NCBI GenBank assembly: GCA_050084985.1
Contig: JBITNC010000001.1
Span: 9,300,001 to 9,364,000 of the forward strand
Direction of reading: 5' to 3'
Length of the DNA stretch: 64,000 nucleotides
From: Nageia nagi
Taxonomy: Eukaryota > Pinophyta
Both the position numbers and the translations under genes were made by a program. The stretch's first letter is position 1, and every line of letters begins with the position of its first letter. This document shows, piece after piece, positions 48,291 to 60,000 of the stretch. The notes under the pieces are model-generated. The model was given only the letters and a program-made list of their open reading frames with translations. It was not told the DNA's origin and ran no database searches.

Positions 48291-51200
48291 CTCATGTTCT
48301 ACATAGATCACATTGGGGCAGTTGCCCTTCATCATAAAAAAAAAATCATCAAAACATGATTTAGAAATCACACAAACATCAAAATATGATTAAAAAACTA
48401 AAATGATCATATCTGATTTTGAAATAGGTTATAATATGTTTATTGCATTTCCATGTCTTCCCCTTTTTTCCACCTCATATTCATCCCCCATTATGTTGGA
48501 ATATTTGAGTATTAGATTATATTCTAGCAATTCATCAAGGCATATATACTATACATTATCCATGATCATTTCCATACCATTATACAAATATGTTTAAGAC
48601 TTATGAAATTAATATTCTTATTGACTTTACCAACCTTCATCATGAAATTTTTGAAATTTTGGATGATAAACAAACATGACTATGATACACTTAAGGTTAT
48701 TACGGACTCATACACATCTTTACATTTAAATAATCTTAAAACAATCAAGAATGAGGTGTTACAAGAGCATGATTTCGAGCGAAAGTATTACATGTTCATC
48801 CTATTATTCGCTTCATCTCAAACCCAAGAATCATTTGATAGTTAAAAAAAAAGAGGTGAAAAGAGATGACAAAAGTAAAAAAAAAAAAAATTACTACATC
48901 ATATCAATGATTCTTGGGTGATCACAATATCCTCTACCGGGGCTATGGATGCCTGATTGGCAGTAGAGCAAGGTTGTAGTGGGATCGAGGGGTTAATCCT
49001 CATCGAGGTTATGGATGCCTATCTGGCAATGGGGCATATCTTACGAGTGGCAACATGTCCATATTGGTTAGTGACCTTCTTTCCTATGGACCTCTGTACG
49101 TTTCATATGGATGAACTAGCTTATATATTTTATGCTCTTGTGACATTTAGTTTGAGATTGTCTAGAGATGGAAATAAACATCATTGCACACACATGAGTC
49201 TATGATAATTTTGAGAACATCATGACTTTGTTTTATATCATCTAAAGAAGGAAAAATCTAATGGTGATTGGTTAATATGGTCAACTTGAATACTATGATC
49301 ATTACATTTCTTCATCATCCCATGCCTCCATCCCATACTATTTATTATTACATAGTAATTAATATTACACTTATATTTATCAATTCCTTGATGAGTTGAT
49401 TAGTTTATCTCTCTAAATACTCAATACATCCTATGTCTATTCATTTGTTATACTATTTTCATATTAACATCCACTACCCCCCATACACATTATACTATAC
49501 CAACTTTCATATTTTATCATCCAACATCCATATATTTCCTAATCCATATTTATCGATTATTAAAGTGGAGGTGCTTCCATATTATTTGAGAAAAAGAGCA
49601 AGTAATTTCTCTCCCCATTAATATGGGAGTCAACATTGTTGTTGTTAAAACCTTTTGCTTCTATTCTTATCTACAAGTTTAAGCAAGAAATTGCCCTTAG
49701 TAGATTGATAAAAGTCAACCCTAGAACATTGTTAAATTTTATAGCTTCCATTATTCTTTGAGATCAAGAATAAGAAATTATTCTCCCCATTGAATTGGAA
49801 GTCAATGTTCTTTTCCTATCATATCCCATCCATTTCAACCCCCTAGAACATCGTTAAATTTAATAGCTTCCATCATTCCTAGGGATCAAGAGTAAGAAAT
49901 TGCTCTTCCCTTTGAATTGGAAGTTGATGTTCTTCTCCCCTTTCCATTCATTATCATCTACCCATAAATTGAATGTGTGTCACATCTTGTTCCATATCCC
50001 TTGTACATGTTATCATAAAATAAAAAGTATTAGCAATCAAGTTTGGTAAATGATACAATCTAATACTACAATTTTTCAAATCATTGTCCATAAATTTGAA
50101 AGTATTTAATAATATCAAAATCAACATCGATGATTGAAATAACAATAAAACTAATAACAATAATTGAAGTACTTATTTGAACTTAGAGATACACTATCAA
50201 TGTGTAGCACATCAAAGTACATTCATGATTAAAGTTTAAAATCATGCTTTTAAATTTCTTAAGAATGAATAACAAAATAAATAATATATATCATTTATCA
50301 TTATGTTGATCTTTGTAGCAAACTTGATTTTGTATCACCATCTCGATAAATGAAGTAGAATACATTTGTCTTGTTTTCGAGCCTTATTCAACAAAAAACC
50401 CCAATCATGGAAAAACATGTTTCTAATGATTTTTGCAAGAAATGATAATGAAACCCATTCTGCTAGGGCAAATAGCAAAATTATCAAACATTAAACTGTT
50501 ATCTACTTTGAAAGGACTCCACATCACATACATGCTAATGGCAAGGAGCCTATGGAATAAAGTGTTCCATGAAATAGCATTTGTAGACAAGCATGAGTAC
50601 TTAGTAAAATGTAGAACTTATTTTCAAAATACTTTGATTGCAAAAATTCAAAAAGTTTATGTTTGATCATAATTTAGGGCAACTATGATTGTCCATGACC
50701 CGAAGCAAATCATTTGCCTCTACCATCAACCAACAAAATCAAGATTTAAAATATTCATACATAAGTTGATAAACTCAAGTGTATGAGTCTTAACTTAACC
50801 ACTTACCAACCTCAAGTATATTATCACCTACTTATGAGTCTAGTGATATTTGTATAAGTCTATAATGATAACATATTAGTTTGTTTATATCTTCTTAAGA
50901 TACATGACTATGTTTGCTCATCACATTTGCCATTAAAAAAAAAATGTTTGCAGTTCAAAAAATAAATAAATAACAAAAAGGTCCTACAACTAGGTAAGAT
51001 GGAGCTAATCATGAAAGAAACACCAAGCATTTACAATAATAAAACATCTCATCATTATCGATATGTTACAACATTTACAAAAGTATGAGTGGGGCACTGA
51101 GCAATCCACTCTATACAAAATGCATTCACGACAACAATGCAAGATGAAAATCATGTATCACATATACATTTACATTCATGAAAAAATTGTATGTGATTAC

Positions 51201-52160
51201 ACACAAGTGTCAACCATTCGTCATATTCATACATCACATATATGTACTCATGGGAATAAGTCAAAACATGAAGAAGATAACCAAATAAACATGCAAACTC
51301 GATCATAAACAATTTCATCATGAATCCTTGATAAGACAAACACCATTTATTATTTATGACCTTACAATGAATCATGAACTCCCTAGTTCAAATCATATGT
51401 CATGTTATGCATGTTTAGTCATCACTTATTGTTATACGTATTCAGGAAACCCTAGTCATCAAAAAACACGATTCCAATGATTTTTGTAAAACATATTCTT
51501 CTAGAGTAATAACATAATAATCAAAATTTTAATTAGTGCACACAAAAGGGGACTTCATGTCATATACCTGACTTAGCTCCATACATTTCCTTAGGGTAAA
51601 CACCAGACACCCATGTAATGATATATGAAAACAAGCCTTTAGTACCTATTTGGTGTACAACCAATGTGTGTTCAAAATACTTCAATTGCAAAGCTCAAGA
51701 AATCATACCTGGATAATTGGGGTAAATACAATTTTCGATGACCTAAAATCACACCTTATGTTCACCTATAAATGATTGAAACAATAAGGTTAGAATCATT
51801 CATACATTCATCTTACTTGTTCACTAGCTAATATGTATTAGTTTTTTGAACAGTCTATCATCATCATCAATGACATCATTAGTCAGTTCAAAAGGGGCCA
51901 TAATGCTAAGATTAGCACCACAATCAAAGTAAGCCTACGATCACATAATAAGACCATGGCTACATCTCTCTTAAAATGTACCCAAAACATTGTTAATTAC
52001 AAAATCGAAAGTTATATGTATACTCACGGTTAAGGTAATTAAGATTGCCTATAACCTAAAATAAGATATTTATGCTCAATATGATTCTAAAATACTTATG
52101 CAAAAGATCATCACGAAACCCATTCTGCTAGGTCAAAAGCAGAGAAAAGTGAAAGATGAC

Positions 52161-52600
52161 TTGTATATACAAAACAAGCTTCCTATCACATACTCGCTTC
52201 GGCATGCATAGACAAACTAGATTCTTGTCATGCAACTACCATAAACAACACATAATATGGAGATAAAAACAAGTGAAGTTTTGATATACAACATCAGTAT
52301 CTCAAACTTGTATATACAAAACAAGCTTCCTATCACATACTCGCTTCGGCATGCATAGATAGACTAGAGTCTTGTCATGCAACTGCCATAAATAGCACAT
52401 AGTATGGAGATAAAAACAAGTGAAGTCTTGATATACAACATCACTATCTCAAACTTGTATACATCAAATAAGCTTACCATCACATACTCGCTTCGATATG
52501 CAGAGACAAATTAGAGTCTTATCATGCAACTACCATAAACAACACATAGTATGGAGATTGACACAAGTGTAGTTTTGATGTATTACAATATCATTTTCAA
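52161..52600 (+). repeat. 147-bp tandem triplication
   Basis: Units start at 52161, 52308 and 52455 with TTGTATATAC or a variant, so the period is exactly 147 twice. Each includes AAGCTT.C.ATCACATACTCGC and GTCATGCAACT.CCATAAA. Copies 1 and 2 differ at few sites and copy 3 at more. Confidence 0.88.
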
Positions 52601-52673
52601 AATGTATCAATTGCAAAAGTTAAAAAATCATATTCAATCATGGCAAGGACTATCCTCATGACAACACCAGATG

Positions 52674-52676
<3 letters not shown>

Positions 52677-52710
<34 letters not shown>
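52677..52710. repeat. (AT)n microsatellite
   Basis: About 17 AT units without interruption. Smaller AT runs lie at 26416-26432 and 62276-62296. Confidence 0.9.
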
Positions 52711-52714
<4 letters not shown>

Positions 52715-53239
52715 AATAAGTTTTGATTCAGAAAGCTATAATTATATCCTACTAAAAGATCTTAAGCTTTATACAAAAAAATATTTTGATGATATTTTTA
52801 AAAAAATATCGTTAACATTTACGAATATCAAAGAAGATAAAATGTGATGTATCATTGTTACAGGAGATCATCTTGAAACCCCATTGTCGGGACAAAGGAC
52901 AACATCATCAAAACTCATATACTAAAGAAAACTTATACGGTACATGTGTGCTTAGACATGCAAAATGACATAATAGAAATGTCATGGAACTGTCACACAA
53001 GCTCAACACATCATCATACCGAAAATAGTCACTTCTGAAGTATATTCAAATTTATTTTCAAAACTACATCAAATGTTAAAAGAAAACACATTTTATCATA
53101 ATTTGATAAATTAAAATTTCGATTCATCTAAGAAATTGAGTCAAAACTTATATCATAAAAAAACAACAACAAACAATCAAGCAACAAAGCTTCTCATTCT
53201 ATATTTTTGAAATCATCAACCGCATTTTCGGTTGATAAT

Positions 53240-53255
53240 TCAAAAAGGGGCAAAA
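53240..53255 (+). other. Element 2 polypurine tract
   Basis: AAAAAGGGGCAAAA lies directly before the right LTR and shares its core with element 1. Confidence 0.75.
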
Positions 53256-54098
53256 TGTAGACACCTAAAAATGTCCCTTTTTAACTAGTAAACATTGGAA
53301 TAATCATAACTCTTTGTGAAAATATAAAATAGGTTTAAAAACCATATTATTGGATAGCTCTCATCAAGTACATGCAAAACTAGTGGTCACATGACCCCTT
53401 TTTGGTAAACATTGACTATTTGGTGGTCATTTTAATATTGTTATAAAAATTGAAAACCAGTCGCTAGCGACCCAAAAAAATCGCCAGTGTTTTGAGATGA
53501 TCGTCGACATCCGCCTAGTAATCGCTGGCGACCCTATAATAGCCGAACAGAAACCAAAAATAATAAAAGAAAGTTATAACATCTCATTCTTCCAAGATGC
53601 TATGAATAGAGGGGGTCGGTTACGACCTACGGTGGCTTTTGACTCCCCCTTACCAGCCTTGGAAAATCTCACCCAAAAATCTATAAATACAAGCCAATAC
53701 AAAGCAATAGGGACCCATTTTTGAAGTAGGGTAATGCTGCCCAAATCTTGTGAGCTCATACCCTTTTATTGTTTTTATATGCTAGTTTCAATTTAATACA
53801 TGTCATACATAGATGCTTTGATGTTATTGTCTTTTGCATGTGTGTAGGATTTACAGGTTGTCCATATCAAGGAGAGAAGCAAGCAAATCAAAAACAATGA
53901 AGATCTAATACTCTCATTTTGGCAAATGGCATTTGTAAAAGTCCCATCCAAGGGCAAATTGTATTTTGAGCTGAAAATCAATATCAATTTATAATTACAA
54001 CATTTCTACCTATTTTACATAATTTGAAGTTCAGTGAAAATATAAGAATAATTGTATTTTATGTTATTCTACATTCCAACTCTATTTTCACTGTAACA
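53256..54098 (+). repeat. Element 2 3' LTR
   Basis: It starts TGTAGACACCTAAAAATG, ends CACTGTAACA, and has the TATA box at 53682-53689. See the left copy for the comparison. Confidence 0.92.
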
Positions 54099-54103
54099 CA
54101 ATT

Positions 54104-55384
54104 GAAAATTATCTTTTTAGTAAGCTAATTTTAATGCAAGTGTTACTTTTGACTCTTACTAGTTTTCCTAAAGATGTCTTTAGTTAAGCATTTTTAGGTA
54201 AGGCTCAATCTCTAGGGGTGTAGAATGTTGTGCAAGGTGTCATAGGTACCTCTATGACTACTCATCAATAGAGGGGGGCTCCTAATATTGGTGATGAAAT
54301 CCAAGTATCGTTTAGGTCATAGGCATTACTTCCATGTACCCTAGTCATTCCCTAGATATGTGATGGAATTTTAATGTAATAAAGCAAATATGAGATGCAG
54401 TACTATATGATAATGCAATGCAATTACACCTTCCAAATGCTCATAACCCAAGGATGCTAAAATAATAAAGTGTGCCTTTTTCCTTTTGAAATAATAAATA
54501 GTACAAGAGATAGTAATTTCTTTCAATGCACACAATAATAAATAAATCAATCACCAAAACTGAAAGAAATCCCTCTTCAAGAATTTAATTTTAAGCACCA
54601 AATAAGCTTTTCAATGTGTGATGTACCAATCCCCCCAAGATGCAATGCAATTTCACTATGAGAAAGGGGAAAACCTATATGAAATAAGCAACCAAAATAT
54701 ATGAACTAGGTATAAAAAGTAATCCAAAGAAGCACTTGGCCTTAGAATATTCCATCCTAATCTAAGCATGGTGATTGAGAAAGGTTACAACACTCTACCT
54801 CAGGATTGCCCTCTATAGGGATGACCAATGCTAGTCGTTCGAGCGATCAATAGTCATCTGGATGACCACTAGTGCTCGAATTTAAAATTAAAACTTAAAA
54901 TAAATGAAAAATAACCCTATGAAAAGGGTGAATGATGCATCTTATGATAAGGATACCCAAAATAGTAAAAACAAAACCTAACAGTGGACTACTGTCCATA
55001 CTATAGATGAGATCTAGGAATAGAAACTATTAAAATAATAATAGATTTAATATTGTAGTCAAAATTTCCCTTCTATGTGATGCATGTACAAATCATTTAG
55101 ATGAACTTAGGATATCCCTCATGGGGGATGATTTACAATTAGAATTAGTTGGAAGGAGGACAATTTGTTCTATGTTTATAAAGAGCCTTTAAGGTTTTTA
55201 GATCTAGATTTTCCTATGCCTAGTAAGGTACTATGTTAGTTACACCCAAAAATTAGTTCCAGATAAACTTCAAATTGTAAGAAGTATTCAAAATATGAAA
55301 CCACCAACAATAAGGTAACAGGCTTAGGGAATCCTCTTTTTTGTTATGTTTTAGGAGCAACAGGGTCCCATCATGATCTCCATT
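54104..55384 (-). other. Element 1 5' leader
   Basis: Minus-strand leader between the 5' LTR of element 1 and the point where element 2 inserted. No coding motif and no convincing primer-binding site next to 55384. Confidence 0.5.
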
Positions 55385-56592
55385 TGTGAACACCTCAAAT
55401 CTTCAACACATCTAATAATTAAACCACTCATGAGTATTCCAAGATTCAAGATATTCAATCCTAAATTTCCTATGTTATGATATAAAAAAATGATACAAAT
55501 TTAGGTTTAGAAAATGGTCCTTAGGCTCCAATGATGCCAATATATAGTCAAATCTAAAAAGGATATCAAGAATCAAAGGGGACCTCAAATCACAAGTCCT
55601 TTGGACCTTGTGATTGTCCAAAATGAGGTAGAACTCCAGCTCTACAAGGTTGTAGATCCCCTTAGTCCATAATCAAATGGATGCTCATAAATATGTAAAT
55701 TCCAAGGATGCAAATGTATGCTAGACTCAATAAATATTGATACTAAATGCTTGAAAAATGATAATTGACAAATGAATATAGTAGATCTATAATAAATTGA
55801 CAAATGATATCCAAGATTTGACAAACACAAATGTATGTTTAAAGATCCAATTAAATGACAATGTATGATAATGTAGATCACAAATTCAAAGCTAATAATA
55901 ATAGATCTAAGCTAATAATGTAATTAAATCAACAAAGATGTGACAACCCTAGGGTTTGCAACCTAAAGGTCAAACCCTAGCCTAAACCCTAGGATGTAAT
56001 TAGCCTAATAAATGTCTATATGTCACTCAAATGCAAGTGTGAATTTAAATAAAAGGATAAAAGCTTTATTTAACAATGGATTGATCTTCAAATCTATATA
56101 TAACAATGAAAGAACACATTAATATCTTAAACAAACCCCAAATGGTCAAAGAGTACCTTAATCCATTTATGATGGAGAAGTGTGCTCAAGGATTGAAGAT
56201 GAATGTTCTTGATTTGATGTATCTTTCATAATGATCTCAAAAAGTTATGGTATAGGCACTAGAAAGTACAAAGCTCATAGAGTCTGTATGTGTCAAAGTG
56301 CAAAAATCAAAGAAGAAGCTTGATATGTATGCTAGTTAAATTTTATAATACTTGGTCAAAATCATCCCAATGACTATGATGTCTGTAGGGTCATTTGTGT
56401 GATTGACAAGTCATTTGGGTGGATGTAACCAAAGGGTGTTAGTAAAATAAAAGGCCTAGACTAAATCAATTAGTCTAATCAAAGGACTTGTAAAATACAA
56501 GTTAGTCCAATATGATAATGTAATACATGAGATATGTCAAAATGTCTATATAACCCTATCAACAAGGCAAGATGCATTTTAGGGTGTTTATA
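55385..56592 (-). repeat. Element 1 5' LTR (right copy)
   Basis: The plus strand begins TGTGAACACCTCAAATC and ends AGGGTGTTTATA. With the left copy it supports a TG...CA LTR once the point changes at each end are allowed for. Confidence 0.85.
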
Positions 56593-56595
56593 GGC

Positions 56596-57060
56596 TATAA
56601 TAATGATGTTTAAAGAGTAAGGAAACTAATGAAAGATATAGGAATTAAGAAGACACTTGGATGTAGTTGGATTAAAGTTGACAAAAGGGTGCATGATTTT
56701 CCTATATGAGATAAATCATACCCATAAATATAAGAGATCTATGGAAAATTGGAGGAATTATCAAGTAAGATGAAGGTAGTAGGGTGTATTCAAAATAAAA
56801 TATTTGTGTTGCACGATTTGAAGGCTAAAAATAAATAATTCATTATCTATAAACATAGAAAAAAGTTGACAATTGCATTAGGGTTGCTAAAGAATCACTT
56901 TAGAACCATTATTAGGGTTGTGAAGAACCTTCAAGTATGAAATGATTGCAATACTACAACCAAGTTTATCCCTAAGATTATTGCAAAGGATATTATTATG
57001 AGGGATGCGAATTGATTTCATTATTTTAAACATGAAGAATATTATTATAGATATTTTAAT
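56596..57060 (+). pseudogene. PPR gene relic, right part (E/E+ to DYW domain)
   Basis: The frame from 56614 runs without shift to about 57055, with scattered stops. It reads VRKLMKDIGIKKTLGCSWIK and VDKRVHDF (E motif), IYGKLEELSSKMKVVGCIQN (E+), FVLHDLKAKNK, HRKKLTIALGLLKN, TIIRVVKNLQV, TTTKFIPKIIAKDIIMRDAN, then FHYFKHEEYYYRYFN. This is the DYW cytidine-deaminase-like domain of plant RNA-editing PPR proteins. The usual HSE is HRK (56854 on), so the catalytic Glu is Lys, and the closing CxCxDYW is YYYRYFN, so zinc and signature residues are lost. It continues the left part at 28078-28551. Confidence 0.9.
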
Positions 57061-60000
57061 GATGTAAACTAATACAATCTAAATAATCTTGCATAATGAC
57101 ATAGTGCATGCTTTCAAATTTCATTTTATTCTTTTCAAAAAGTGTTGTTAATAAATATTTATACAAATATATAATATTGTTAATTGTTTACATCATATTA
57201 TGCCTATTAAGAATAGAGCTTAATTCATTTACTAAGTGAAACATTTTTGATCTCTATTTTTCAATCAACATGCATAGGTGTAACTACCCATCCAATCACA
57301 CTTACTATGAAATGAATACCTTTAGGAATTTGAATATGATTGAGACTATTTGTGTTATGAGATGACTAATTATGAATGGTTATATGCAATATTTGTGTTA
57401 GTTTGATGCTGGATTTGAGGTTGTTGTGATACAGGTTATAGGTTGACTTAGTGTAAGAGTCAGATTAGGGATCCTATGGAACTAAAGATGAGTTGGTTAT
57501 GAGAATAAATTGGTAAGAGTGAGAAAATGATTGGCATTGATTCACTAATAGCCCATAGGGACCTTCTTAAATCAAATAGCTACATATCACAATTATTATG
57601 CATGATATTTGATCCCTGTGATATGTATAATATTCATATAAACACTAACAAAAATTTACCTTGTAGGATAGGTGGTTTTCATAGGTAAAATTATGTGCTA
57701 AAAATTTGATGATCATTAATGAATTGCTTTGGAAAATTAATTGACTATTTTTGAATGTTGCAAGGAATATTTCAGATATTTAAATACAAATTTTTCATCA
57801 AAGAATTTTAGTTTTTACAAATAATAAATTCTAGGATTATGTGAAAAATAAAATTTAGGGATGAGAGACTATTTTGGTATTTTGTAGTAGGTGAAAGGCT
57901 ATTTTGGTATTTTGCAAAAATAATGGAGGGACTATCTCCATACATTTTGGTATTTTATGTTAGGTGTGTAAAATAATTGATAAACCTTTTCCACACATTT
58001 TGGTGCCTAGCATAAGGTGTACAAAATAATTTGTAGGAATTGGGACTTACAAAGGAATTTGTTATAATCCTACTAAAAAAAAAAACCTCCCTATCCCTCA
58101 TGAAGAAATATGTTGAGGTTGAAAAATAACTAAATTTTTAGATAGACTATACCAACCTTTGGTTATAAATACCTAGCATAAACCTTAGAAAAATACATCA
58201 TTCACACACTCCTTCTCTCTTCCCAACCTTGTTATAGAGACATGTGAAGTAAGGAATCTTTATCCTCTTAAGCCCATGTGCTTTTCTAACATTTTAGCCA
58301 CTAGTGCTAGAATGCTTAGTCTAAGCTTTGAGTTTTATTTGACAATTTTTAAGAGTATTTGAAGGATGAATTGCTTACTTAAGAAGTTTGTGATAATAAA
58401 TGACCTTATATTAATTGTACTATGTGAGAACATAATATTTGTAGTTGTTTGATACATTCGCATGTGAATGTATGTATACTTGATCCATACCTATATATAG
58501 GTATCTAGAAAAAAAAAGATTGAACAAATTAAAATTCATGGTTTTGTGAGGAGTTAACAGTTCACGAGTGTCAAAGCTTGAGATAATAAAATAAAAATGA
58601 TATATACATATATATATTTACATTGGGCCACGAGTTGGTACCCACCTTTAGTTTATATATTCGAAAGAACTTGCCGAAAAATGTTTTAGTATAACGAAGT
58701 GCATGAGAGGATATTATCTTCAATAGAGTCTATTCGGACACTTAATCCTTTTGTATTTTGGAATTACCATTACTCATATTATCTCTTTTGAAGCAACTCA
58801 TAGGTTTCCAATTAAGTGGGATTCAAAGCTCTAAAATCTACTCGCTGTGGGCTTGAACACCTACACCATCCCATAAATTAGTGTTACACTTTCCTTTTTG
58901 TGATAAATGAATCGATTTCCTCTGAATAGATAGGTTTTGGGAATGAATACTGTATTAGGAAGTGTAGAAGATTGGCTGCCAAAGTATATTTTCTCCCTCT
59001 CCTGGTCTTGGTATGACGTGATGCTTATTCTCCACCCATTTCTATGTTCTCTCCCTCTCCTAGTCTTTGTATGAGCCTACGCGATGTGGTGTTTAAACTT
59101 GTCTCTTACCTACTCAGGTGAGTGATATACACATCCAAAGTCTCTGAATGGGATTTTGGGTACATTTATCTTGGCCTTTAAGTTAAAAACCCCCAAAAAA
59201 ATTACCTGAGATAAGAAATAATCCCATAATAGCATACTAATGGATTTTGGGTCAAATGTAGAGACAGAGAGATGACATTATCCTCGGTGCAAGTTACATT
59301 CCTGTAAATTTGTCTATTAATAGATGATGTATTATCATGTACCTCATCTCCTAGAATCTAGAGGAGAATGGTAAACAACTCTCTCGGCAACCCATACTTC
59401 TCTAATCGTATGCCAGACTCCAATTGCACAACTTTTCTACGAAAAGATAAGAATTAGGATGGATTAAACATTTTTATCTCCTAGCCTCTTAGGGTATTAG
59501 AAATATGTTCCTATCCTATAGTTAGATCAAAATTATTTAAATAAAGGATTACTAAAGGTTTTAAAAGTAATAATCTTAAGTTTATTTAAATAGATATTTA
59601 TAATAAACTATGTTGAGTTTAAATGATGGATTCATGTTTGTTTAAAGAGAAATAAATGTTTTTGGATAGACAATAATAGAACACGGTTTGTGTATAAATG
59701 TAACTTATAAGAATTAATAGATTTCTAAAATGATAGTTTTACGGGTGAACCATATTGATAAATGAAATTTGTTAATAGCATTATTTCAAAGAACAACCAT
59801 GTTGAAATATTTTATTGATTATTAGTACTATTTGAGGGAGAATCTTGTGGAATAATGAAATTAAATGGTAGTACAACTTTGAGGAAAAACCATGTTAATT
59901 GATTATTTGAACTATTTTGAGGATGGACCTTATGGCATAATAATATATTTGATTGATTAAATAGTATTATTTCCAAGATGATTTGATGTATGTGTAATTA

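Larger units (their letters stand above)
48291..53240 (+). other. Element 2 3' non-coding region, repeat-rich
   Basis: No RT or other enzyme motif. It holds a duplicated GGTTATGGATGCCTATCTGG-type unit at 48930-49035, two ~125-base units with TAGCTTCCAT and AAGAAATT at about 49720-49950, worn long-range copies of GAAACCCATTCTGCTAGG-type segments near 50450, 52110 and 52870, the 147-bp triplication (separate entry), and an AT run at 52677-52710. Open frames here are short and motif-free. Confidence 0.6.
41536..54098 (+). mobile_element. Element 2: young gag-protease-only gypsy-type element nested in element 1
   Basis: The LTRs are 41536-42375 and 53256-54098, starting TGTAGACACC and ending TAACA; the flanks CAACT (41531-41535) and CAATT (54099-54103) are a one-mismatch target duplication. 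A polypurine tract AAAAAGGGGCAAAA precedes the right LTR. The ~10.9-kb interior encodes a very long gag and a protease-like region (44.3-48.3 kb), then ~5 kb of non-coding, repeat-rich DNA; no RT, RNase H or integrase motif was seen in any frame. Mobilisation would need enzymes from a related autonomous element. Confidence 0.88.
29256..56592 (-). mobile_element. Element 1: Ty3/gypsy LTR retrotransposon, Tat/Ogre-like, interrupted by element 2
   Basis: The LTRs are 29256-30444 and 55385-56592; GGCTA lies directly outside on both sides (29251-29255 and 56593-56597). Inside, the minus strand carries gag, protease, RT, RNase H, a second archaeal-type RNase H and integrase in that order from 39.6 to 33.64 kb. 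The double RNase H and the VFAYGYIDMLGMNP block before RT are features of the Tat lineage. Without element 2 it measures about 14.8 kb, long as usual for that lineage. LTR identity is about 90% by eye. Many stops make it inactive. Confidence 0.88.

Noticed and set aside
48966-49040. Possible structured RNA from the GGTTATGGATGCCT duplicates
   Set aside because: Only two copies within a repeat-rich non-coding region and no evidence of structure beyond the duplication.
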